From positions 248,001 through 312,000 of the forward strand of contig NZ_RBXJ01000002.1 in the NCBI RefSeq assembly GCF_003635115.1: a DNA stretch of 64,000 bases. The letters are read 5' to 3'. Numbering within the stretch: position 1 is the stretch's first letter; every line of letters begins with the position of its first letter. The notes below the pieces were generated by a model that was given only the letters and a program-made list of their open reading frames with translations, did not search any database and was not told the DNA's origin. Source of the stretch: Microbacterium sp. AG1240. Its GTDB lineage: Bacteria; Actinomycetota; Actinomycetes; Actinomycetales; Microbacteriaceae. Of the stretch, positions 7,103 to 15,570 are shown piece after piece. The position numbers and the translations under genes are program-made.

Positions 7103-9256
7103 GTGGCGCAGAGCATCTACATCACCTCGGCCGAAGGACACTCCGGCAAATCCAGCGTCGCGCTGGGCGTGCTCGACGCGCTCAGCCGCGCGACCCCGCG
7201 GGTGGGGGTGTTCCGGCCGATCGCGAGATCGACCGTGGAGCGCGACTACGTGCTCGAGATGCTTCTGGCCCACGACGGCGTCGATCTCGATTACGACGAG
7301 TGCGTCGGGGTCACCTACGACGACGTGCGCGCGGACGCCGATGCCGCTCTCGCCCGCATCGTCGAGCGCTACAAGGCCGTCGAGGCGCAGTGCGACGCGG
7401 TCGTGATCATCGGCTCGGACTTCACCGATGTCGGCAGCCCGGCCGAGCTCGCGTACAACGCCCGGATCGCCGCGAACCTCGGGGCGCCCGTGCTGCTGGT
7501 CGTCGGCGGGCGCGCGCAGCAGGGGCTCAGCGAGCACCTCGGTGCGAGCCTCCCCCGCACGCCCGACGAGATGGGGCAGATCGCCTCGCTCGCGCTCGTC
7601 GAGGTGGTGCACGAGCGGGCCGAGATCTTCGCGGTGATCGCCAACCGCGTCGACCCGGAGGCGCTGGATGAGACCGTGGCCGCCGTGAAGGCCGTGGCCG
7701 ACGCTCAGCCGTTGCGCACCGCCGCTCCCGCGACCGGGATCCCCGTGTGGGCGCTCCCCGAAGACCGCTTCCTGATCGCCCCCTCGGTGCGCGGCGTGCT
7801 GCGCTCCGTCGACGGCGAGCTGCTCAAGGGCGACCCCGAACTGCTCACCCGCGAGGTGCTCGGCGTCGTCGTCGCCGGGATGTCGATGGTGAACGTACTG
7901 CCGCGCCTGACCGAGTCGGCGATCGTGGTCATCCCCGCCGATCGCACCGAGGTCGTGCTCGCCACCCTGCTCGCGAACGCGTCGGGCACGTTCCCCTCGC
8001 TCGCCGGGATCGTGTTGAACGGCGGATTCGCGCTCCCCGAGACGATCGACACGCTGATCGACGGGCTGGGCTCGTCTCTGCCGATCATCGCCACCGACCT
8101 CGGCACGTACGAGACCGCGGTGCGCATCATGAACACGCGGGGCCGGCTGGCGGCCGACTCGCAGCGCCGCTACGACACCGCGCTCGCGATCTTCGAGAAG
8201 CACGTCGACATCTCGGAGCTGACCCGCACGCTCGGGGTCGCGCGGCCGTCGGTGGTCACCCCGCTGATGTTCGAGTACGCCCTGGTCGAGCGCGCGCGTT
8301 CCGACAGACGGCGCATCGTGCTGCCGGAGGGCGACGACGACCGGGTGCTGCGCGCGGCGGCGACGGTGCTCGCGCGCGGCATCGCCGATCTCACGATCCT
8401 GGGCGAGGAGATCGAGGTGCGAAACCGCGCGATCGAGCTCGGGATCGACATCCGCGACGCGGAGGTGCTGAGCCCCTTCGACGCGGTGCACGTCGCGAAG
8501 TTCGCCACCGAGTACGAGCGCCTGCGCGCCCACAAGGGCGTGACGTACTCGCAGGCGGCCGACACCGTCACCGATGCGTCGTACTTCGGCACATTGATGG
8601 TGCATCTGGGCATGGCCGACGGAATGGTCTCGGGCGCGGCGCACACCACGGCGCACACCATCCGGCCCGCGTTCGAGATCATCAAGACCCGACCCGGCGT
8701 CTCGGTCGTCTCGAGCGTGTTCCTCATGGCGCTCGCCGACCGCGTGCTGGTGTACGGCGACTGCGCGGTGATCCCCGATCCGACGAGCGAGCAGCTCGCC
8801 GACATCGCGATCTCGTCGGCCGCGACCGCCGAGCAGTTCGGCATCGAGCCTCGCGTGGCCATGCTGTCGTACTCTACGGGGGAGTCGGGCACCGGCGCCG
8901 ACGTCGAGAAGGTGCGCGCGGCGACCTCCCTCGTCCGCGACCGCGCCCCCGAGCTGCTCGTGGAGGGCCCGATCCAGTACGACGCGGCCGCCGACGCCGC
9001 CGTGGCGAAGGCCAAGATGCCCGATTCCGACGTCGCAGGACGCGCGACGGTGTTCGTCTTCCCCGACCTCAACACCGGCAACAACACCTACAAGGCGGTC
9101 CAGCGCTCGGCCGGTGCCGTCGCGATCGGCCCGATCCTCCAGGGGCTGAACAAGCCGATCAACGACCTCTCGCGCGGCGCCCTCGTCGACGACATCGTCA
9201 ACACGATCGCGATCACCGCCATCCAGGCCCAGAGCGAGAAGGGGGATGCTGCGTGA
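7103..9256 (+). CDS. pta: Phosphate acetyltransferase, long form
   Basis: About 717 residues. The N-terminal half is the regulatory P-loop/DRTGG part, starting 'MAQSIYITSAEGHSGKSS' with a Walker A-like loop; the C-terminal ~330 residues, from about 'RIVLPEGDDDRVLRAA', are the PTA catalytic domain with 'DASYFGTLMVHLGMADGMVS' as a marker. It interconverts acetyl-CoA and acetyl phosphate. The start GTG 7103 is chosen because the protein family begins here and a -10 box sits 6 bases before it. The stop overlaps the ackA start by 4 bases (GTGA), so the two are coupled as the Pta-AckA pathway. Confidence 0.96.
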   Translation: MAQSIYITSAEGHSGKSSVALGVLDALSRATPRVGVFRPIARSTVERDYVLEMLLAHDGVDLDYDECVGVTYDDVRADADAALARIVERYKAVEAQCDAVVIIGSDFTDVGSPAELAYNARIAANLGAPVLLVVGGRAQQGLSEHLGASLPRTPDEMGQIASLALVEVVHERAEIFAVIANRVDPEALDETVAAVKAVADAQPLRTAAPATGIPVWALPEDRFLIAPSVRGVLRSVDGELLKGDPELLTREVLGVVVAGMSMVNVLPRLTESAIVVIPADRTEVVLATLLANASGTFPSLAGIVLNGGFALPETIDTLIDGLGSSLPIIATDLGTYETAVRIMNTRGRLAADSQRRYDTALAIFEKHVDISELTRTLGVARPSVVTPLMFEYALVERARSDRRRIVLPEGDDDRVLRAAATVLARGIADLTILGEEIEVRNRAIELGIDIRDAEVLSPFDAVHVAKFATEYERLRAHKGVTYSQAADTVTDASYFGTLMVHLGMADGMVSGAAHTTAHTIRPAFEIIKTRPGVSVVSSVFLMALADRVLVYGDCAVIPDPTSEQLADIAISSAATAEQFGIEPRVAMLSYSTGESGTGADVEKVRAATSLVRDRAPELLVEGPIQYDAAADAAVAKAKMPDSDVAGRATVFVFPDLNTGNNTYKAVQRSAGAVAIGPILQGLNKPINDLSRGALVDDIVNTIAITAIQAQSEKGDAA

Positions 9257-10527
9257 GCGCGGTCCTCGTCGTCAACAGCGGTTCCTCCTCGCTGAAGTAC
9301 CAGCTGCTCGATGCCGACACCGAGGAGGTGCTCGCCTCCGGTCTGATCGAACGCATCGGCTCGTCGACGGGCGCCGGCGGCGATCAGGGCATCGCCACGC
9401 ATACGGTGACCTCCGCCGCGTTCCGGCGTGCCGAGTCGGCGCTCGCCGACGGCCCGGCTGCGGCGCCGACGGTGCTCGACGCCACGTCGACGATCGAACG
9501 CGCGATCCCCGACCACTCGGCCGCGTTCGAGGTCATGCTCGACGCCTTCGCCGAGTACGGGCCCACCCTCGACGAGCACCCGCCGGTCGCGGTGGGGCAC
9601 CGGGTCGTGCACGGCGGAGCACGCTTCTTCGAGCCCACCCTCATCACACCCCTCGTCGAGATCAACATCGACGAGCTCTCCGTGCTCGCACCGCTGCACA
9701 ACCCCGCGAATCTCGCGGGAATCCGTGCCGCGCGCAAGGCCTTCCCCGACGTGCCGCACGTCGCCGTCTTCGACACCGCCTTCCACCAGACCCTCGCCCC
9801 GGCCGCCTTTACCTACGCCATCGACGCCGCGCTGGCCGAGGCGCACCGCATCCGGCGCTACGGCTTCCACGGCACCTCGCACAAGTTCGTCAGCGAAGCC
9901 GCCGCCGCCTACCTCGATCGCCCGCTCGACGAGCTGAGGCAGATCGTGTTCCACCTCGGCAACGGCGCCTCCGCGACCGCGATCGACGGGGGCCGCTCGG
10001 TCGACACGTCGATGGGCCTCACCCCGCTCGAGGGTCTCGTGATGGGCACGCGGTCGGGCGACCTCGATCCCGCCGTTCTCTTCCACCTCGCCCGCCGCGC
10101 CGATATGTCTACCGGCGACCTCGACGACCTCCTGAACAAGAGGTCAGGCTTGCTGGGCCTCGCCGGGGTCAGCGACATGCGCGACATCCAGGCGGGGGTC
10201 GCGCGGGGCGAGGGCGCCGCCACCCTGGCCTGGAACGTGTACATCCACCGCATCCGCGCCTACGCCGGTGCCTACCTCGCCCAGCTCGGGGGTGTCGACG
10301 TCATCTCCTTCACCGCCGGGGTCGGCGAGAACGCGCCCGACGTGCGCGCCGGGGCCCTGGCGACCCTGGGGTTCGCCGGAATCGAGATCGACCACGAACG
10401 CAACGCGGCCCGCGGCCGCGGCATCCGCGTCATCTCCACCGATGCGTCGCGCGTGACCGTGCTGGTCGTCCCCACCAACGAGGAGCTCGAGATCGCCCGT
10501 CAGACCCTGGACGTGGCCCGCGCCTAA
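9253..10527 (+). CDS. ackA: Acetate kinase
   Basis: About 424 residues with the acetokinase signatures 'VVNSGSSSLKYQL' at the N-terminus, 'GHRVVHGG', 'FDTAFHQT', 'GFHGTSHK' and 'HLGNGASATAI'. It converts acetyl phosphate and ADP to acetate and ATP, the second step after Pta. The GTG start overlaps the pta stop. An insert of moderate length after 'GLIERIG' (residues ~35-80) is usual in actinobacterial members. Confidence 0.97.
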   Translation: MSAVLVVNSGSSSLKYQLLDADTEEVLASGLIERIGSSTGAGGDQGIATHTVTSAAFRRAESALADGPAAAPTVLDATSTIERAIPDHSAAFEVMLDAFAEYGPTLDEHPPVAVGHRVVHGGARFFEPTLITPLVEINIDELSVLAPLHNPANLAGIRAARKAFPDVPHVAVFDTAFHQTLAPAAFTYAIDAALAEAHRIRRYGFHGTSHKFVSEAAAAYLDRPLDELRQIVFHLGNGASATAIDGGRSVDTSMGLTPLEGLVMGTRSGDLDPAVLFHLARRADMSTGDLDDLLNKRSGLLGLAGVSDMRDIQAGVARGEGAATLAWNVYIHRIRAYAGAYLAQLGGVDVISFTAGVGENAPDVRAGALATLGFAGIEIDHERNAARGRGIRVISTDASRVTVLVVPTNEELEIARQTLDVARA

Positions 10528-10545
10528 GCGGTCGCCGCGGGCCGC

Positions 10546-10551
10546 TACGCT
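10546..10551 (+). promoter_or_regulatory. -10 element for HAD-GH65 pair
   Basis: TACGCT lies about 50 bases before the HAD start, giving a leader of roughly 45 nt that carries an AGGAGG Shine-Dalgarno. Confidence 0.4.
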
Positions 10552-10601
10552 GTACGCACGGCACGACGGAGAGCCGCCGCATCCGTTCCCCAGGAGGTCC
10601 C

Positions 10602-11339
10602 GTGCCCGACGACCGTTCCGCGCTGCCCGACCTCGCCGCCTACGAGGCGGTGCTGTTCGACCTCGACGGCGTGCTGACGCCGACCGCCGAGGTGCACATG
10701 CACGCGTGGCGGGTGATGTTTGAGAAGCTCTTCGCCGACTGGAACATCTCACGGCCCTACACCGACGCCGACTACTTCGAGCACCTCGACGGCAAGCGCC
10801 GCTACGACGGCGTCGCGAGTCTGCTGCGCAGTCGTGACGTCGAGGTGCCGTGGGGCGAGCCGAGCGACCCGTCCTCGGCCGACACCGTGAGCGGCATCGG
10901 CAATCGCAAGAACGACGTCTTCCGCGAGGTGCTCGAGAACGACGGCATCGCCCCCTATCCGGGCTCGCTCGCTCTCGTCGAGCAGTTGCGCGCCGCCGGA
11001 GTCCCCGTCGCGGTGGTGTCGAGTTCGAAGAACGCCGAAGACGTGCTGACCGCCGCCGGCATCCGCGACCTCTTCCCCGTCGTGATGGACGGTCTGATCG
11101 CCGAGCGTGACGACCTCGCCTCCAAGCCCGCGCCCGACGTCTTCCTCGAGGCGGCACGGATGCTGGGGGTCGACCCCGCCCGCTCCGCCGCCGTCGAGGA
11201 TGCCATCAGCGGCGTGCAGTCCGCAGCATCCGGGGGCTTCGCCCTCGTGGTCGGCGTCGACCGCGGCACCGGCGCCGAGGCGCTGCGCGAGGCCGGGGCG
11301 ACCGTCGTCGTCGACGACCTCGCCGCCTTCGTAGACTGA
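10602..11339 (+). CDS. HAD hydrolase, beta-phosphoglucomutase-like
   Basis: About 245 residues. HAD motif I is 'LFDLDGVLTPTAEVH' with both aspartates, motif II 'AVVSSSKNAEDVL', motif III Lys in 'ASKPAPDVFLEA', and motif IV 'AVEDAISGVQSA'. This is the subfamily that includes beta-phosphoglucomutase. Directly downstream is a GH65 phosphorylase, which releases beta-glucose 1-phosphate, so conversion to glucose 6-phosphate is the likely role. The GTG start has AGGAGG at 10592-10597. Confidence 0.87.
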   Translation: MPDDRSALPDLAAYEAVLFDLDGVLTPTAEVHMHAWRVMFEKLFADWNISRPYTDADYFEHLDGKRRYDGVASLLRSRDVEVPWGEPSDPSSADTVSGIGNRKNDVFREVLENDGIAPYPGSLALVEQLRAAGVPVAVVSSSKNAEDVLTAAGIRDLFPVVMDGLIAERDDLASKPAPDVFLEAARMLGVDPARSAAVEDAISGVQSAASGGFALVVGVDRGTGAEALREAGATVVVDDLAAFVD

Positions 11340-11381
11340 CCCACCGAGGAAACCCGAATCTCCCTCACCGGAAGGCATTCC

Positions 11382-13919
11382 ATGATCGATCGCGGTCGCT
11401 TCCCCGTCGACGAGTGGCGTCTCGTCGAGACCGAGGGGTCGCTCGACGACGCCGGGGTCACCGAGACCCTGTTCTCGGTCGGCAACGGTTACCTCGGGTT
11501 GCGCGGGAATCATCCCGAGGGGCGGTTCGCGCACGAGTCGGGAACCTTCATCAACGGGTTCCACGAGACCTTCCCCATCCGCCACGCCGAGCAGGCCTAC
11601 GGCTTCGCCGAGGTCGGCCAGACGATCGTCAACGCGCCGGACGCGAAGGTGATGCGGGTGTACGTCGACGACGAGCCGTTGTCGTTCGACGTGGCCGACG
11701 TCCGCGAGTACGAGCGGGTGCTCGATATGCGCGAGGGTGTGCTCCGTCGGCGCCTGCAGTGGTGCACGCCGTCGGGCAAGCTCGTCGAGCTTGAGGACGA
11801 GCGCCTGGTGTCGTTCGACGAGAAGCACCTCGCCGTGCTGCGCATGACGGTGACGGTGCTCAACTCCGACGCCCCCGTCACGATCAGCTGCCAGCTCATC
11901 AACCGTCAGGACGGCGAGGGCATCTACGGCGGGCGACCGCCCGGCAAGGCCAAGGCCGGCTTCGATCCCCGCAAGCAGGACAAGCTCGAAGACCGAGTGC
12001 TGCAGCCCCTGGAGTACTGGCAGGACGGCGACCGCACGGCCCTGAGCTATCGCGTCGCCGAGTCGGGCATGACCCTCGCGGTCGTCGCCGACCACCTCAT
12101 CGACACCGAGAACGACTACACCGCGCGCCGGCTGATCGAACCCGACATCGCCAAGAACGTCTTCCGCGTGCAGGCCAAGGCGGGCGTGCCCACGACGGTC
12201 ACCAAGCTCGTGAGCTATCACACGTCGCGGGGCGTTCCCGCGGGCGAGATCATCGACCGCTGCCGCCGCACCCTCGACCGTGCCCAGTCGCAGGGCGTGG
12301 GTGCGGTGTTCGCGCGCCAGCGCTCGTGGCTCGACGCGTTCTGGGAGCGCTCCGACGTCGTCATCGGCGGCCACCCCGATCTGCAGCAGGCCACCCGTTG
12401 GTGCCTGTTCCAGCTCGCGCAGGCCGCCGCCCGGGCCGACGGTCAGGGTGTGCCCGCGAAGGGCGTCACGGGGTCGGGGTACAGCGGTCACTACTTCTGG
12501 GACACCGAGATCTACGTGCTCCCCTTCCTCGCGTACACGACCCCGCTCTGGGCGCGCAACGCGCTGCGGATGCGCTATCTGATGCTGCCGGCGGCCAGGA
12601 AGCGCGCCCACCAGCTGAACGAGGCGGGCGCGCTCTTCCCCTGGCGCACGATCAACGGCGAAGAGGCCTCCGCGTACTACGCCGCCGGCACCGCTCAGTA
12701 CCACATCAACGCCGACGTGGCCTTCGCGCTGGCGAAGTACGTGCGCGCGACGGGCGACGTCGACTTCCTCGATTCCGAGGGCGTGGACATCGCGGTCGAC
12801 ACCGCTCGACTGTGGGCGACCCTGGGCTTCTGGCGGTCGAGCGACGGCGTCCACGACGGCGACGGCGACTCGTTCCACATCCACGGGGTCACCGGCCCCG
12901 ACGAGTACACGACGGTCGTCAACGACAACCTCTTCACGAACGTCATGGCGCGCTTCAACCTGCGCTTCGCCGCCCGCACCGTCCGCGAGATGGAGGAGGC
13001 CGACTTCGACGCGTACACGCGGATGGTCGAGCGCCTCAACCTCGATCCGTCCGAGCCCGAGCTGTGGGACCGCGCCGCGGACGCGATGCACATCCCGCAC
13101 AGCGATGCCCTCGGCATCCACCCCCAGGACTCGGTGTTCCTCGAGCGCGAGATCTGGGACCTGGAGCACACCCCCGCCGACCAGCGGCCTCTGCTCCTCC
13201 ACTTCCACCCGCTCGTGATCTACCGCTACCAGGTGCTCAAGCAGGCCGACGTGGTGCTGGCGCTGTTCCTGCAGGGCAACCACTTCACGGCGGGGGAGAA
13301 GCTCGCCGATTTCGAGTACTACGACCCGCTGACGACCGGCGACTCGACGCTGTCCGCGGTCGTGCAGGCGATTCTGGCGGCCGAGGTCGGTTACCAGGAC
13401 CTCGCGCTGGAGTACTTCCGGGAGTCGATCTTCGTCGACCTGGCAGACCTTCACAACAATGCGGCGGACGGCGTGCACGTGGCGTCGGCCGGAGGGGTGT
13501 GGACCGCACTGGTCTCGGGCTTCGGCGGTATGCGCGATCACTTCGGCGACCTCACCTTCGACCCTCGTCTGCCGGCCGCGTGGCCGTCGCTGTCGTACGT
13601 GCTGCACTGGCACGGCACCCGCCTGAACATCACGTTGACGGCCGACGCGATGACGGTGGAGGCGGGCGAGGGAGATCCGGTGGACTTCTCGGTGCGCGGT
13701 GTCGGGTATTCGGTGCACGGCGGCTCGACCGTCGTGGCGCCGCTCGACGGGCAGGGGCCGATCATCCCCGGGAAGCCCTCGATCCGGCAGTTCGCGGACG
13801 CACGGCGCGAGGACGGCTCGCTCCTGTCGGCGTCCGTGCCCACCGTCACCGCGTCCATCCCGATCGTCACCGACGATGCCGAGACCGTGGGGGAGCCGTC
13901 GATGGGCGTCGACGCCTGA
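11382..13919 (+). CDS. Glycoside hydrolase family 65 (disaccharide phosphorylase)
   Basis: The 845-residue protein has the GH65 layout: an N-terminal beta-sandwich ('LFSVGNGYLGLRGNHPEG'), a large (alpha/alpha)6 barrel and a short C-terminal beta domain. The general acid Glu lies in 'VTGPDEYTTVVNDN' near residue 509, and the phosphate-binding loop is 'NAADGVHVASAGG' near residue 690. Family members split maltose, trehalose, kojibiose or nigerose with phosphate. The HAD partner upstream supports an inverting phosphorylase that makes beta-glucose 1-phosphate. The sugar specificity cannot be read from motifs alone. GGAAGG precedes the ATG. Confidence 0.9.
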   Translation: MIDRGRFPVDEWRLVETEGSLDDAGVTETLFSVGNGYLGLRGNHPEGRFAHESGTFINGFHETFPIRHAEQAYGFAEVGQTIVNAPDAKVMRVYVDDEPLSFDVADVREYERVLDMREGVLRRRLQWCTPSGKLVELEDERLVSFDEKHLAVLRMTVTVLNSDAPVTISCQLINRQDGEGIYGGRPPGKAKAGFDPRKQDKLEDRVLQPLEYWQDGDRTALSYRVAESGMTLAVVADHLIDTENDYTARRLIEPDIAKNVFRVQAKAGVPTTVTKLVSYHTSRGVPAGEIIDRCRRTLDRAQSQGVGAVFARQRSWLDAFWERSDVVIGGHPDLQQATRWCLFQLAQAAARADGQGVPAKGVTGSGYSGHYFWDTEIYVLPFLAYTTPLWARNALRMRYLMLPAARKRAHQLNEAGALFPWRTINGEEASAYYAAGTAQYHINADVAFALAKYVRATGDVDFLDSEGVDIAVDTARLWATLGFWRSSDGVHDGDGDSFHIHGVTGPDEYTTVVNDNLFTNVMARFNLRFAARTVREMEEADFDAYTRMVERLNLDPSEPELWDRAADAMHIPHSDALGIHPQDSVFLEREIWDLEHTPADQRPLLLHFHPLVIYRYQVLKQADVVLALFLQGNHFTAGEKLADFEYYDPLTTGDSTLSAVVQAILAAEVGYQDLALEYFRESIFVDLADLHNNAADGVHVASAGGVWTALVSGFGGMRDHFGDLTFDPRLPAAWPSLSYVLHWHGTRLNITLTADAMTVEAGEGDPVDFSVRGVGYSVHGGSTVVAPLDGQGPIIPGKPSIRQFADARREDGSLLSASVPTVTASIPIVTDDAETVGEPSMGVDA

Positions 13920-13959
13920 TCGGGTCGGCATCGTCGCCGCGGGATCACGCCAGCCTGTG

Positions 13960-13975
13960 AGATCGCCTGCGATCT
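13960..13975. repeat. Perfect short palindrome between GH65 and ice-binding genes
   Basis: AGATCGC and GCGATCT are separated by 2 bases. It could be an operator or part of a terminator; no T-run follows on either strand. Confidence 0.35.
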
Positions 13976-14020
13976 ATGAATTCCCTGAGTATTTGACGAG
14001 GCCCCCGCTAACGTGATAGA

Positions 14021-14037
14021 TGACCCAGCTCGGGTCA
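14021..14037. promoter_or_regulatory. Inverted repeat TGACCC-N5-GGGTCA upstream of ice-binding gene
   Basis: Perfect 6-bp arms spaced by 5 bases, 42 bases before the start of the ice-binding-like gene. A TTGACG at 13993-13998 upstream could be a -35 box. The surrounding sequence is clearly AT-richer than the flanking genes. A dimeric regulator site is possible. Confidence 0.35.
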
Positions 14038-14078
14038 TTGTTCCCTCGCATTTCACGGGGGCTGATAAGGCGGTTCCC

Positions 14079-15521
14079 ATGGGGACCCATACATTCGCAC
14101 GCCGTCAATCCGTGGGTTCCCTGCGCGTCGCGCAATCGGCAGCCGTCGCGCTCATCGTGAGCGGCCTGGTGCTCGTGGGTCTCACGGTCGGCGGATCGAG
14201 CGCCGCGGCCGCGACGAGCGTCGGACTCGGCACGGCCGAGCCTTACGTCGTCCTCGGCGGTCAGTCGGTGACGAACACCGGCAACAGCACCCTCGACGGA
14301 GACCTCGGCGTCTACCCCGGCACGTCGATCACCGGCTTCCCGCCCGGGCAGGTCACCGGCGGTGGCACGATCCACCAGACCGACGAGAACGCCGAGCAGG
14401 CCCAGATCGACCTCGTCACGGCGTACAACGCCGCAGCATCCCAAGCCCCCGACGCCACCATCACGGCCGACCTCGGCGGCCAGACCCTGGTCGACGGCGT
14501 CTACTTCTCGGCCTCGACGGTCGGACTCACCGGCACGCTGCGCCTGGACGGACAGGGCGACTCCGGATCGGTGTGGGTGTTCCAGGTCGGTTCCGCCCTG
14601 ACCACGGCCACGAGCAGCGTGGTGGAGCTCATCAACGGAGCCCAGGCGTGCAACGTGTTCTGGCAGGTGGGCTCCTCGGCCACCCTCGGCACCGACTCGA
14701 CGTTCGTGGGCACCATCCTCGCGCTGACGTCCATCACGCTGAACACCGGCACCACCGTCGATGGCAGGGCGCTCGCCCGCAACGGCACCGTGGCACTCGA
14801 CGACAACACGTTCGTCGATCCGGGCTGCGACGCCGGCGCGAGCCCGTCGCCCACGGTGACGCCGACGGTTACGCCGACCGTGACCCCGACGGTTACGCCC
14901 ACGGTCACGCCCACGGTGACGCCGACCGTGACCCCGACGGTCACGCCCACGGTGACCCCGACGGTGACCCCGACGGTCACGCCCACGGTGACCCCGACGG
15001 TTACGCCCACGGTGACGCCGACGGTCACGCCCACGGTGACCCCGACCGTGACGCCCACGGTCACGCCGACCGTGACCCCGACGGTCACGCCGACCGCCAC
15101 CCCGACGGTCACGCCGACGGCCACCCCGACAGTGACCCCGACGGCCACCCCGACAGTGACCCCGACGGTGACCCCGACGGCCACTCCGACGGTGACGCCG
15201 ACCGTGACCCCGACCGCGACTCCGACGGTCACGCCCACGGTGACGCCGACCGCGACTGCGACGGTGACCCCGACGGTGACGCCGACCGCGACTCCGACGG
15301 CCACGTCGAACGCCACGCCCACTGCAGGGATACCGCTGCTGCCCACGTCCGGCCCGACCACCGGTGCACCCACCGGTCCGGTGGTCGACGGCGGCGGCAT
15401 GCTCCCCGCCACCGGTAGCGACGGCAGTAGAGCGTGGATGCTGATGGGCGCCGCGGCCGCGTTCCTGCTCGGCGGTTCGATCCTCTTCACGTCGCGTCGC
15501 TCCACCTCCCGCCGAGGCTGA
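14079..15521 (+). CDS. Ice-binding-like (DUF3494) surface protein with TVTP repeats and LPATG anchor
   Basis: About 480 residues in four parts. A signal peptide ends near 'GSSAAAATS' (residue ~45). A DUF3494 ice-binding-type beta-solenoid domain covers residues ~47-255 ('[20 protein letters not shown]', '[20 protein letters not shown]'). Then come about 38 TVTP/TATP tetrapeptides as a stalk. The C-terminus has 'LPATG', a hydrophobic segment and an Arg-rich tail, the signal for sortase attachment to the cell wall. Proteins with this domain bind ice or act as adhesins; which one applies here is open. I start at ATG 14079 because the signal peptide begins there; an upstream GTG would add 22 poorly fitting residues. 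Confidence 0.85.
   Translation: MGTHTFARRQSVGSLRVAQSAAVALIVSGLVLVGLTVGGSSAAAATSVGLGTAEPYVVLGGQSVTNTGNSTLDGDLGVYPGTSITGFPPGQVTGGGTIHQTDENAEQAQIDLVTAYNAAASQAPDATITADLGGQTLVDGVYFSASTVGLTGTLRLDGQGDSGSVWVFQVGSALTTATSSVVELINGAQACNVFWQVGSSATLGTDSTFVGTILALTSITLNTGTTVDGRALARNGTVALDDNTFVDPGCDAGASPSPTVTPTVTPTVTPTVTPTVTPTVTPTVTPTVTPTVTPTVTPTVTPTVTPTVTPTVTPTVTPTVTPTVTPTVTPTVTPTVTPTATPTVTPTATPTVTPTATPTVTPTVTPTATPTVTPTVTPTATPTVTPTVTPTATATVTPTVTPTATPTATSNATPTAGIPLLPTSGPTTGAPTGPVVDGGGMLPATGSDGSRAWMLMGAAAAFLLGGSILFTSRRSTSRRG
14853..15320 (+). repeat. 12-bp coding minisatellite (Thr-Val/Ala-Thr-Pro)
   Basis: About 38 tandem 12-bp units of the type ACGGTGACCCCG, with third-base variation between neighbouring units and a shift from TVTP to TATP toward the 3' end. 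It makes an extended Thr/Pro stalk in the ice-binding-like protein. It is also the source of long false open frames on both strands. Confidence 0.9.
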
Positions 15522-15558
15522 GGCAACCCCCTCCGGACGGTATGTCGGCGGCAGGTCG

Positions 15559-15564
15559 TAGGCT
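15559..15564 (+). promoter_or_regulatory. -10 element, leaderless dnaX start
   Basis: TAGGCT, 6 bases, then GTG 15571. No Shine-Dalgarno lies in between, so a leaderless mRNA is expected. Confidence 0.55.
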
Positions 15565-15570
15565 GGGTAC

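Noticed and set aside
14853..15320. CRISPR-like array
   Set aside because: Units are 12 bp, directly contiguous, without spacers, and code for TVTP.
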